Shown: positions 38,502 through 46,188 of the stretch, piece after piece | Layout of the letters: each line of letters opens with the position of its first letter | Position numbering within the stretch: the first letter of the stretch is position 1 | Assembly (NCBI RefSeq): GCF_902859735.1 | Contig: NZ_CADIJY010000005.1 | Location: forward strand, 124,001 to 188,000 | Direction: 5' to 3' | Length of the DNA stretch: 64,000 bases | Source of the DNA: Achromobacter aegrifaciens | Lineage (GTDB): Bacteria; Pseudomonadota; Gammaproteobacteria; Burkholderiales; Burkholderiaceae_B | Translations under genes and position numbers: made by a program | Notes under the pieces: model-generated | What the model was told of the DNA's origin: nothing | What the model saw: the letters and a program-made list of their open reading frames with translations, nothing else | Databases searched by the model: none

Positions 38502-39121
38502 GACGCCGCCTTTGCGCTGAAATAGATTTCGCCCAATTTCTGCTGTCCCAATTCCACTCCCGCGCGCGTCAGTCGCGTGCCCAGGGCCTGCTTCAATGTT
38601 ATGGTCACCCCGCTCAGGTCACTCACGCGCACTGGCCATGCTGGGCAGTCCAAGCGACAGAACACCCAATTGGTAGCTTCGGATTTTTCGAGCACGGCGA
38701 GATGCAAGGCCTTGTTCATCGAAACAAACACTTCGATCGGGCTGAAGCCAAAGTCATGTTGCGTCAGCCGAATGCTGCGAGCCGCGGGATCTATCTGGCA
38801 GCGGCTCACAATGGCCGACTCGTCGTAGGGCACACGCACATGCGGACTGCCTTCAACCTGCCTGATCCGCGCCTGCGTTACCTCGCCATCGGCTTCAAAA
38901 CTGAGGATTGCGACGGAGTCGGCCGCGGGAGCCTTGTCGCGCAGCGCCTCGACGGTCATCTCCAGATTGGAGTTCGTCATTTCGTAAATTAGAAACTTCA
39001 CGCCAGCCAGTTGTGGGTATCCAGCCTCTCGCAACAAGCGGGTCGCCTCGTCAAGAATGGTCGAACCCTGCACGTAGTTGCGCGTACCTTTGAGCACGAG
39101 TTTGAGTTTGCGATCGTTCAT
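38498..39121 (-). CDS. Unknown 207-aa protein in the ACP/KASIII acyl-sugar operon
   Basis: No family is recognised. The protein is soluble-looking, without signal peptide or membrane helix, and has two alternating strand/helix halves: one around KLVLKGTRNYVQGSTILDEA and FLIYEMTNSNLEM, another around SPIEVFVSMNKALHLAVLEK and the C-terminal GEIYFSAKAAS. The alternation could be a double hot-dog or other two-lobed acyl-handling fold, but this is a guess. It is locked between the acyltransferase (one-base TAATG overlap) and the KASIII gene (4-bp overlap), so it probably modifies, releases or transfers the ACP-bound chain. The start at 39121 is fixed by that coupling. Confidence 0.75.
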   Translation of the reverse strand: MNDRKLKLVLKGTRNYVQGSTILDEATRLLREAGYPQLAGVKFLIYEMTNSNLEMTVEALRDKAPAADSVAILSFEADGEVTQARIRQVEGSPHVRVPYDESAIVSRCQIDPAARSIRLTQHDFGFSPIEVFVSMNKALHLAVLEKSEATNWVFCRLDCPAWPVRVSDLSGVTITLKQALGTRLTRAGVELGQQKLGEIYFSAKAAS

Positions 39122-40035
39122 TAAACGGCACCCTTGATATATCGCGCCATATTGATGCGGTGATTGACTGCAAAATTGCCGGAAACCGTTGCGCCGGCGG
39201 GCACATCGGCCACCACCACCGCGCCCATCTTGATCTGTGCGCCCTCGCCGATCGTCAAGCCCTGGGCGATCGATGCCGAAGTGCCAACCCATACCCTATT
39301 CCCCAGGTGACTGCGGCCCGCGACTACGCTATTGCCGGAGACCACGCACTCATCGCCGACCTGGGCGCCGTGGCCGATATTGGTCATGATGCCGACCTGA
39401 CCATGCTTGCCAATGCGCGTAAAGCGGCGGAAAAGCGATTTGGCAATGACAACTCCCGCCAAAATCTGGCAGCCATCGCCAACTTCCACCCCTCCGGCAT
39501 GGCGGATCCGCATCAGGCTGCCATCCGGTCGGCGTATGGTCAGCAGCCCTTCAGCGCCGATCACGACGTTAGGTCCGATTTCGACATCATCGCCAATACG
39601 GCAATAATCCTCGATCACCGCGTGAGGCCCCACGACGACCCGATTGCCCAGCAAAGCTTTAGGCGAGATCACCGCCGAAGGGTGCAACAGGCAATCCTGG
39701 CCAATTCCGAAATCCATTTCCGGAAATATCTCACCGCTTGTCGTCAATCGCAGATAAAGGTCGAAAAACCAGCGCCGGGGGTCATCTGCCGCAATCACCG
39801 CAACGGCTGAATCCGTCAGTTCGCCAGTCAACTCGCGCGGACAAAGAATGGCTGAGACACAGGCGTTTTCCGCAGCCTTCTGCAAGTAATGCAGAGTCTG
39901 GCAATAGACCAGACTGCCCGCGATAGAGGTATCGACTTCGTCGAGTGTGGCGAAACTGCCGTCCCGAATGATTGCCTCAGCCGGAAAAAAATCGCTGATA
40001 GGCAGAGGGTGACCGCCGCGTTGATTGGCTTGCAT
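39121..40035 (-). CDS. LpxD/LpxA-like hexapeptide acyltransferase
   Basis: A 304-aa protein with an LpxD-like N-terminal domain (~1-105) and a left-handed beta-helix from ~108 (HPSAVISPKALLGNRVVVGP onward). The likely catalytic His is in TNIGHGAQVGDECVVSG, and the end (INMARYIKG) resembles the short helical tail of the family. LpxD enzymes transfer acyl chains from ACP to an amino sugar, exactly the partner set encoded here (ACP, KASIII, 4-amino sugar). It therefore probably N-acylates the dTDP-linked 4-amino sugar. Start and stop share single bases with both neighbours. Confidence 0.85.
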   Translation of the reverse strand: MQANQRGGHPLPISDFFPAEAIIRDGSFATLDEVDTSIAGSLVYCQTLHYLQKAAENACVSAILCPRELTGELTDSAVAVIAADDPRRWFFDLYLRLTTSGEIFPEMDFGIGQDCLLHPSAVISPKALLGNRVVVGPHAVIEDYCRIGDDVEIGPNVVIGAEGLLTIRRPDGSLMRIRHAGGVEVGDGCQILAGVVIAKSLFRRFTRIGKHGQVGIMTNIGHGAQVGDECVVSGNSVVAGRSHLGNRVWVGTSASIAQGLTIGEGAQIKMGAVVVADVPAGATVSGNFAVNHRINMARYIKGAV

Positions 40036-41033
40036 TAGAGACGCTCTTCAAATACGGAAAACTGCTGGATGTTGCTCGATTCCTCCACCAGCCGGCCAAG
40101 ATACTCACCCAGGATCCCGAGCGCCAAGAGGATATTGCCGGATAAAAATGAGACCAACACCGCCAGCGAAGCCCAACCGGGCAGCCCACCGCCTTCCATC
40201 ATCAGCGCTCTCACCATTGTCCACACGGCATAAGCCATGCTCAACAGGCTAATGGTCAACCCCCAGCCCACCATGAAACGCAAAGGCATGTAGGAGTGGT
40301 TGATGATGAGATAGGAAAGGATCTTGACCAGCTTGCGCAGCGAATAGGAAGTAGGCTTGCCGTCGTCCCTGGGCGCGTGGCGGATGCCAACATTGCTAAT
40401 GAGGAAAGGCGGTACCGATTTAAACAGCATCGCCGCAACGTGCGGGTGCGCGCCTTTGTACGAAACCAGTTTGCGCGCTACGTTCTGCGTCATGGCGCGA
40501 AAACTGGAAAGGCGCATATGTTTCGGTTTTCCGATTATCTTGCCGGCCAGGTATTGGTTGAGCCGGGAACCGATGTTGCGCCACCAGTGATGCTGCTTCT
40601 CGTTGCTATCGATCCTCCCGATTACCACGCTTTTTCCAGCATCAAGCTGTTCGACAAACAACGGCATATCCTCGGGATAGCATTGCAGATCATCGTCGAT
40701 GGTAAAGACGTAAGCCTTGCTGGCATAGTGCAATCCGCACAAAGTGGCATGTTGCTGACCTTGGTTGCGCGCAAAGCGAATACATTTGACACGTGTGTCA
40801 GCCGCGCGCAGTTCGCCGGCAATCATCCAGGAATCGTCCTGGCTTGCATCGTCAACCAGAATCAATTCCCAATCTTCGGTCAAGATATCAAGCTGCGCTC
40901 GCATACGTTCGTAAAAGGTCCGCAGGCTGCCCGAACTACAAAAAACGGGCACCACGACACTGATCCCGGCGTTCACTGGTTGCAATCCGTCGCGAGCTTC
41001 CCGCCGTTCGGCACTCGTTTCTTGATACATCAT
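40035..41033 (-). CDS. GtrB/ArnC-like polyprenyl-phosphate glycosyltransferase (GT2)
   Basis: A 332-aa GT2 enzyme: a cytoplasmic GT-A domain starting GISVVVPVFCSSGSLRTFYE, the metal/nucleotide motif FTIDDDLQCYPEDMP, and two C-terminal membrane helices (MVGWGLTISLLSMAYAVWTM and SLAVLVSFLSGNILLALGIL) before a short tail (GEYLGRLVEESSN). This is the GtrB/ArnC/DPM1 layout, in which the sugar is moved from a nucleotide onto undecaprenyl phosphate with inversion. Given the operon, the donor may be a dTDP-linked acylamino sugar. It overlaps the large membrane protein gene by 4 bp. Confidence 0.88.
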   Translation of the reverse strand: MMYQETSAERREARDGLQPVNAGISVVVPVFCSSGSLRTFYERMRAQLDILTEDWELILVDDASQDDSWMIAGELRAADTRVKCIRFARNQGQQHATLCGLHYASKAYVFTIDDDLQCYPEDMPLFVEQLDAGKSVVIGRIDSNEKQHHWWRNIGSRLNQYLAGKIIGKPKHMRLSSFRAMTQNVARKLVSYKGAHPHVAAMLFKSVPPFLISNVGIRHAPRDDGKPTSYSLRKLVKILSYLIINHSYMPLRFMVGWGLTISLLSMAYAVWTMVRALMMEGGGLPGWASLAVLVSFLSGNILLALGILGEYLGRLVEESSNIQQFSVFEERL

Positions 41034-42859
41034 TTTTCTCTATTGGCTCGACAGGACGTGGAATTTTCCTGCGGTTTCAAGGGCGCATACAGATACTGTT
41101 GGCGCTTTTCATTGAAGCTGCCTGCTCCTTCGGCGGTAAACCAGGTTCCTACCATTTTGTAGTCCTCAGGAAAGCGAAGGCCTTGCCCAAGCAGGAGGTC
41201 AATCGAAATTGCGCGAGGCCCGAGCGGCTCGGAAAGAACCCAGGCCGACCCGATTTTCGTGCAGTCCACGCGGTTCAACGCAATTGCGGCCCGCTTGAGG
41301 CTGCCTGGATACCCGCCGATGTTCCATGCCTGTCCCAGGCTTTCGCCACCCATCACGTACAGGATTCCCGGCGATTGTCCCGACAGGTCTATTACAGGCG
41401 TGCCGGGTTGCAACTTTGCATTTTTTGCCGCCGTCGCGGCGGCTTCCACGTAGGCCGCATACCCTGTCGACAACATGAGGGGCGATGGGCTCGAACCGAA
41501 TTGCGAAGGCGTCTGGTTGGTCCTCAATGGGCCAGGCTGGCGATACGGCTGCTCCAGAGCTGTATGCAATAACACCGCCACCACCGCTTGCGCAACAAGC
41601 ACGGCCGGCATTGCAATCGCCCAGGCGGGGCGCAGCCGGCTGGTCAACGTCATCAAACCGATACTGGCGAGCAACCAAAAAATTCCTGCCGAACTGCCAC
41701 TAGCCCAGTAATTGTTGTTCGTGCCAAACGCGTAGACGTGTGGCATCACAACGAAGCAAGCAAGAAGCGCCAGGTCGGATAAAGTTATGGATTCCCATTC
41801 TTCGATTCTGCCAAAAGCGAAACTTACCGCCACGGCGGAGTATGCAACTCCTAAAACCAATAAGCTCTCGAAGGGACCAAGATCCGCGACCTGATGAATC
41901 GTGCCACTAACTAGCGTCGCAATCAGCAGAAAGCAAGCCAATAGTATTGGACTTGCCATTGCTAATCCCTTCTTGTTTTTGGCAATCACGCCCCATGTTG
42001 CAAGAAATGTCGCGAGCGCAGCACCAAAAGTGGCCGCTTCGGCTTTCTCGCCAAGCTGAAAATCGTCGATACGTAATATCTGCTCCCAGGTATGGCCGGC
42101 ACCCAGGATTTGATTGGATTCGAGGCCCCATTCAAAACGTTGGACAAAGCCCGCTATGGACCCATCGATCAGCCACGCGCTTGCCAGAAAAAGCACGACA
42201 ATAGTGGTTGTTCCAACCAGAACCAGACGCATAGTGAGCTTGCGCGAAATCAGCAGATAAATCGAGATAGTGGCGGCCAACGCCAACGCGGCGCTTGGCT
42301 TTGCCATGAAAGCTAGCCATCCGCCAATCCCAATCAAACCCGCCCCAGCAATACTCACCCGGGTTGCGGCCTTGTCCGAGAGAAGCAGGCCTATGCAAGC
42401 CAGCAGGAGCGCCTGCAACGTCAGACTGTTGTAGTTGGGCAAAAGCAGCCAGGTATCGAAAACCAGGAGTGCGCTGGTGGCTAGCCCCGCAGCGATCACT
42501 ATCGGGACTGTCCTGGTACCGTCAGGCTGTTGTGCAAAACTCGTCAACGAGAGGTAAATCAACACCCAAGCAATAATAAATGTAATCAGAATATTGGCTT
42601 GTCGCAAAGCCGCGACATCACCTCCAAGCAGTATGTAGAGAGGATGATAAATAAAGCCAAACTGCGTTGTAGAAGAGTCGTAGTTGAAGGGATTGGAAAT
42701 CCAAATTAGATAGAAACTCTCATCAGTAAATTCAATGCCATAGGCGCTGTATTTGAGAACCTGGGCCAGCACCAAGAGTGTCGCAATTGCGGAGAGTGCA
42801 GTAATTGCGTGCCACGAGACTGCAATAGCGGCACTTTGTTTGTTTTGACCCGTGGCCAT
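41030..42859 (-). CDS. Large polytopic membrane protein, probable GT-C glycosyltransferase (GtrC/ArnT-like role)
   Basis: A 609-aa protein with roughly ten to thirteen membrane helices and a C-terminal periplasmic-looking part (~430-609). After the first helix comes a loop with acidic residues GIEFTDESFYLIW (Glu43, Asp46, Glu47), the position and type of the catalytic acidic residue in GT-C enzymes using polyprenyl-phosphate sugars. As first gene of an operon with GtrA- and GtrB-like proteins it fits the serotype-specific transferase that adds the flipped sugar to LPS or O-antigen. It is moderately AT-rich relative to flanking housekeeping genes. The family cannot be named more closely. Confidence 0.75.
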   Translation of the reverse strand: MATGQNKQSAAIAVSWHAITALSAIATLLVLAQVLKYSAYGIEFTDESFYLIWISNPFNYDSSTTQFGFIYHPLYILLGGDVAALRQANILITFIIAWVLIYLSLTSFAQQPDGTRTVPIVIAAGLATSALLVFDTWLLLPNYNSLTLQALLLACIGLLLSDKAATRVSIAGAGLIGIGGWLAFMAKPSAALALAATISIYLLISRKLTMRLVLVGTTTIVVLFLASAWLIDGSIAGFVQRFEWGLESNQILGAGHTWEQILRIDDFQLGEKAEAATFGAALATFLATWGVIAKNKKGLAMASPILLACFLLIATLVSGTIHQVADLGPFESLLVLGVAYSAVAVSFAFGRIEEWESITLSDLALLACFVVMPHVYAFGTNNNYWASGSSAGIFWLLASIGLMTLTSRLRPAWAIAMPAVLVAQAVVAVLLHTALEQPYRQPGPLRTNQTPSQFGSSPSPLMLSTGYAAYVEAAATAAKNAKLQPGTPVIDLSGQSPGILYVMGGESLGQAWNIGGYPGSLKRAAIALNRVDCTKIGSAWVLSEPLGPRAISIDLLLGQGLRFPEDYKMVGTWFTAEGAGSFNEKRQQYLYAPLKPQENSTSCRANREK

Positions 42860-42897
42860 GTGGCACCACTCGCTTAGCAGCTAAAAAATATTACAGT

Positions 42898-42925
42898 TTA
42901 TTACTGATCCGGACGACCCCGTCAA
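42898..42925 (-). promoter_or_regulatory. Candidate sigma-70 promoter of the acyl-sugar operon
   Basis: Read on the minus strand: -35 TTGACG (42920-42925), 16-bp spacer, -10 TAATAA (42898-42903). Transcription would start near 42891, about 30 nt before the ATG at 42859. This is the best promoter-like pair in the gap and sits in its most AT-rich part. Confidence 0.5.
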
Positions 42926-42929
42926 GTCG

Positions 42930-42950
42930 GGCTTTACCCCCGGTAAAGCC
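42930..42950. promoter_or_regulatory. Perfect 9-bp inverted repeat next to the -35 box (possible operator)
   Basis: GGCTTTACC, three C, GGTAAAGCC. It lies four bases upstream of the candidate -35 element of the minus-strand operon. No T run follows on either strand, so a regulator site is more likely than a terminator. No regulator gene is adjacent. Confidence 0.45.
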
Positions 42951-43270
42951 GGACCCGTATGATCGCCAATCCTGGCTACACAGGCCAGCACATTAAGGTT
43001 ACGTTTTGATTATCAGAGGCCGATCCCGAGCATGTCTACGCAGCGACGGAGTGCGAGGCAACGCGCTGGCGCAGCCTGTTCCATGGGTCGGACGTCCAGA
43101 GCAGCGGTTGAACGATGACGATCACCGATGCAGAAGGGGAGCGTGCCCTCAACGGGTCTCTGCATGCTGGCGCCGGCCGCAGCGAGCGCCCGTCTGGCAG
43201 CCCGCCTCTTGGCGTTTCGCCGCATTGGGTCCAAAATGAAATCTCAGCGTCATCACACGAGGAGACAGCC

Positions 43271-43840
43271 ATGCGCATTGTAGATGCTCAGTGGATTCCT
43301 TCAACCCAGCACCAGACCTGGGATGCGTTGACTGATCCGGTTGTTCTTCAACGGTGCATACCTAATTGTGTCGAGGTCTCCCGCGTAAGTCCGACCGAAT
43401 ATGCCGTCAAGCTCCGCGCCAAGGTTGCCGGCATCGACACCGACTACGACGGCGAAATTCTGATGTCCGATGTCGACCCGCACAATAGCTGCACGCTGGT
43501 CTTCGAAGGCAAGGGCCGCGCTGCCTGCCTGGCCATCGGTACTGCACAGATCAACCTCAGCACCAAGGACCAAGGCACGCGGGTAGCCTATACCGTCGCC
43601 GGCATGACAGGCGGCAAGCTGGCCGAGTATGGCGAGAACCTGGTGCTGAAGGCCGGCGAGAAGATCATCGAGAAGTTCTTCGCCACCTTCATCGACTACA
43701 TGGCCGCCCAGCCCCGCCTCGCGCCGCCGCCCCCTCCCCCCGAACCAGAGCCGCGCGGACTGTCCAATTCGCGTTGGTCTTGGATCATGGTGGTGCTGGT
43801 CATCGCGGTTTTCTGGGGTTATCACACCTTCTATAAGTGA
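43271..43840 (+). CDS. CoxG-like SRPBCC-domain protein with C-terminal membrane anchor
   Basis: A 189-aa protein. Residues ~1-145 match the CoxG/SRPBCC pattern (WDALTDPVVLQRCIPNCVEV, then EYAVKLRAKVAGIDTDYDGE, and ending EKFFATFIDYMA). A proline-rich linker (APPPPPPEPEP) and a single C-terminal membrane helix (WIMVVLVIAVFWGYH) follow. CoxG in carboxydotrophs helps recruit CO dehydrogenase to the membrane; related proteins are widespread where no such enzyme exists. No molybdenum hydroxylase genes are nearby, so the partner is unknown. The ATG follows a GAGGAG ribosome site. Confidence 0.82.
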   Translation: MRIVDAQWIPSTQHQTWDALTDPVVLQRCIPNCVEVSRVSPTEYAVKLRAKVAGIDTDYDGEILMSDVDPHNSCTLVFEGKGRAACLAIGTAQINLSTKDQGTRVAYTVAGMTGGKLAEYGENLVLKAGEKIIEKFFATFIDYMAAQPRLAPPPPPPEPEPRGLSNSRWSWIMVVLVIAVFWGYHTFYK

Positions 43841-43861
43841 AATCCCTGACGCGCGGGTGAT

Positions 43862-45289
43862 ATGCTCTGCGGCATGACGCCGCCGCCCGAATCACCGCCC
43901 CCAACCGCCCCCGCCCATACACGACGCGACCTGCTGATGGGCATGGCGGGGGTTTCGGCGACGGTAGTCCTGGCCGCGCTGGATTCCACCATTATCAGCA
44001 CCACGCTGCCGCGCGTGGCCGAGGCGCTGAACGGCATGGCGCTGTACGCCTGGGTGGGAACGGGCTATCTGCTGGCCACCGCGGCGTCCATCCTGATTTT
44101 CGGGCGGCTGGGCGACATGTTTGGCCGCAAGCCCCTGATGTTGCTGTCGGTGCTGATCGTGGCACTGGGCTCTATCGCCTGTGGCCTGTCGCAAAGCATG
44201 ATGCAGCTGATCATTTTCCGGTCGCTGCAAGGCATAGGCGGCGGGATGATGATCGCGACCGCATTCGCCGCGCCGGCTGACCTGTTCCCCGATGCCAAGC
44301 AGCGGGTGCGCTGGATGGCGCTGGTGTCAGCGGCGTTCGCCATGGCCAGCGGCATCGGCCCGGTTCTGGGCGGGGCCGCGACGCAGGCGCTGGGCTGGCG
44401 CGCGGCCTTCTTCATTGCGCCGATCGCGGCCGCGGGTGCGTTTTTCCTGCTGGCCCGCTACTTTCCCCGCATCCGCCCCATCCACGACGGCAGCCGCAAG
44501 ATCGACTGGCTGGGCGCCATCCTGCTGGTGCTGGCGGTGGGCGCGCCGCTGGCCGCGCTGGAACTGGCGTTTGCCAGCGGCGACCATGCCCACCCCATGC
44601 TGGGATTGGCCCTCGCGGTGGTGGGTGTGGCGGCTATCGCCATCCTGATTCCCACGGAACGGCGCGTAAGCTCACCCATCTTTCCGCTGCGCGTGCTCGG
44701 CGGCGCGGAATCCCGCCTGCTGAACCTGGCGGCGATGATGGTGGGCGCGGTGATGTTCGTGCTGATCTTCTACAGCCCGCTGCTCTTGCAACAGGTACTG
44801 AACTACACCCCCAGCGAGGCTGGGCTGCTGCTCACGCCGCTGGTTGCCGCGATTTCGGTGGGCAGCATCATCAACGGCCGCCTGTTCCCCAAGCAGACCG
44901 AACCGCAGCGCCTGATGGTGTTCGGCGGCTGCCTGCTGGCAGCTGGTTCGCTGATGGTGCTGCTGATCTCGCCGGGGACCTCGGCCTGGTGGATCCTGGC
45001 CGCCTTCTTTGTCAACGGCTGTGCGCTGGGCTTCCTGCTTCCGAACCTGACTCTGTTCATGCAGATGCTGAGCGAGCGGCGCGACGTGGGCGTGGCCTCC
45101 GCCCTGGTCCAGACCACGCGCGCCATCGGCAGCGCGCTGGGGACTGCCGTGGTCGGCATCATCATTTCCCATAGCACAGTACTAAACGGAGTGCGCGCGG
45201 GTCTGGTGCTGTGTATCGTCCTGTCGCTGACCTGCGCCCTGCTGGCCTACCGGGTCAAGATGAAGAACCTGGCCACAAACCGCAAATGA
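43862..45289 (+). CDS. MFS multidrug transporter, DHA2 (14-helix) family
   Basis: A 475-aa proton-driven exporter with about fourteen membrane helices. Motif A between helices 2 and 3 reads GRLGDMFGRKPLML, the first helix has LAALDSTIISTTLPRVAEAL (the DHA2 D1 motif), and IGPVLGGAATQALGWRAAFF is motif C-like. The substrate is unknown. Start may be the ATG at 43862 or 43874; neither has a good ribosome site. It is 21 bp downstream of the CoxG-like gene and ~20 bp from the EamA gene, so the three may share a transcript. Confidence 0.88.
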   Translation: MLCGMTPPPESPPPTAPAHTRRDLLMGMAGVSATVVLAALDSTIISTTLPRVAEALNGMALYAWVGTGYLLATAASILIFGRLGDMFGRKPLMLLSVLIVALGSIACGLSQSMMQLIIFRSLQGIGGGMMIATAFAAPADLFPDAKQRVRWMALVSAAFAMASGIGPVLGGAATQALGWRAAFFIAPIAAAGAFFLLARYFPRIRPIHDGSRKIDWLGAILLVLAVGAPLAALELAFASGDHAHPMLGLALAVVGVAAIAILIPTERRVSSPIFPLRVLGGAESRLLNLAAMMVGAVMFVLIFYSPLLLQQVLNYTPSEAGLLLTPLVAAISVGSIINGRLFPKQTEPQRLMVFGGCLLAAGSLMVLLISPGTSAWWILAAFFVNGCALGFLLPNLTLFMQMLSERRDVGVASALVQTTRAIGSALGTAVVGIIISHSTVLNGVRAGLVLCIVLSLTCALLAYRVKMKNLATNRK

Positions 45290-45308
45290 GCCCCTCGCGG
45301 GACTGAAC

Positions 45309-46178
45309 ATGCGTCAACGCAATTTGCTGGATCTGCTGCTCCTGGCCGCCGTTTGGGGCGGCTCCTTTCTGTTCATGCGCCTGGCGGTGCCGGAATTCGG
45401 ACCGATTGCACTGATCGAGCTGCGCGTAGGGCTGGCCGCGCTGGTCCTGCTGCCCGCCGCGCTGTGGCGCGGCAAGCTGCCCGTCATCGCCCGGCACTGG
45501 AAAGCCTTGCTGATGGTGGGCGTGCTGAACGCGGCCGTGCCGTTCCTGCTGTTCGCCTATGCAGCGCAATCGCTGGGCGCAGGCTTCCTGTCGGTAGCCA
45601 ATGCCGTGACGCCGGTATGGGGCGCGGTCATCGGCTGGCTGTGGCTGAAGGACAAGCTCGCCTGGACGCGCTCCCTGGGGTTGATGATAGGCGTGGTCGG
45701 CATCGTCGTGCTGGTGTGGGACAAGCTGAACTTCAGCGATGGCGGTACCGGACCAGCGGTCCTGGCCGCAGTGTCGGCGCCGGTGTTCTATGGCATTGCA
45801 GCAAACTGGACCAAGCGTTTCCTGACAGGCGTGGATGCCCTGGCCAACGCCACCGGCAGCATGATAGGCGCGACGCTGGTGCTGCTGCCGCTTGCGGTCA
45901 CGCACTGGCCCGAAGCGCCAGCGTCCATGCAGGCCTGGATTGCCACCATCCTGCTGGCGGTGCTGTGCACGGGCGCGGCGTACATCATTTTCTTCCGTCT
46001 GATCGCCAATGTCGGCCCCACCGGCGCCGTCAGCGTCACCTTCCTGGTGCCGATCTTCGGCGTGCTGTGGGGATCGTGGTTCCTGGACGAGAGCATCACG
46101 CCGTCGATCGCGGCAGGCGCGGCCATTATCCTGGTCGGCACGGCGCTGGCGCTGGGCTTGCTGAAGCGGCGCGCCTGA
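45309..46178 (+). CDS. EamA/DMT-family permease
   Basis: A 289-aa inner-membrane transporter with ten predicted helices in two five-helix EamA repeats (~5-140 and ~150-285). The start (LLLAAVWGGSFLFMRLAVPE) and the second-half GTAYIIFFRL-like segment (CTGAAYIIFFRLIANVG) are typical of RhaT/YdcZ-type exporters of metabolites or amino acids. Substrate unknown. The 3' end is 11 bp from the convergent clsB-like stop; no terminator hairpin is evident. Confidence 0.88.
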   Translation: MRQRNLLDLLLLAAVWGGSFLFMRLAVPEFGPIALIELRVGLAALVLLPAALWRGKLPVIARHWKALLMVGVLNAAVPFLLFAYAAQSLGAGFLSVANAVTPVWGAVIGWLWLKDKLAWTRSLGLMIGVVGIVVLVWDKLNFSDGGTGPAVLAAVSAPVFYGIAANWTKRFLTGVDALANATGSMIGATLVLLPLAVTHWPEAPASMQAWIATILLAVLCTGAAYIIFFRLIANVGPTGAVSVTFLVPIFGVLWGSWFLDESITPSIAAGAAIILVGTALALGLLKRRA

Positions 46179-46188
46179 ACGCCCGCGC

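Larger units (their letters stand above)
42860..43270. other. 411-bp divergent intergenic region
   Basis: It separates the eleven-gene acyl-sugar operon from the CoxG-like gene. The operon side holds an AT-rich stretch with a candidate promoter and a perfect inverted repeat (separate entries). The part from about 43000 to 43250 contains no recognised gene, though one frame is open in phase with the CoxG-like gene; its residues resemble nothing. A GAGGAG ribosome site sits at the right end. Confidence 0.6.

Noticed and set aside
42930-42950. Inverted repeat as a rho-independent terminator
   Set aside because: No T run on either strand and it sits between divergent genes, where no transcript should end.
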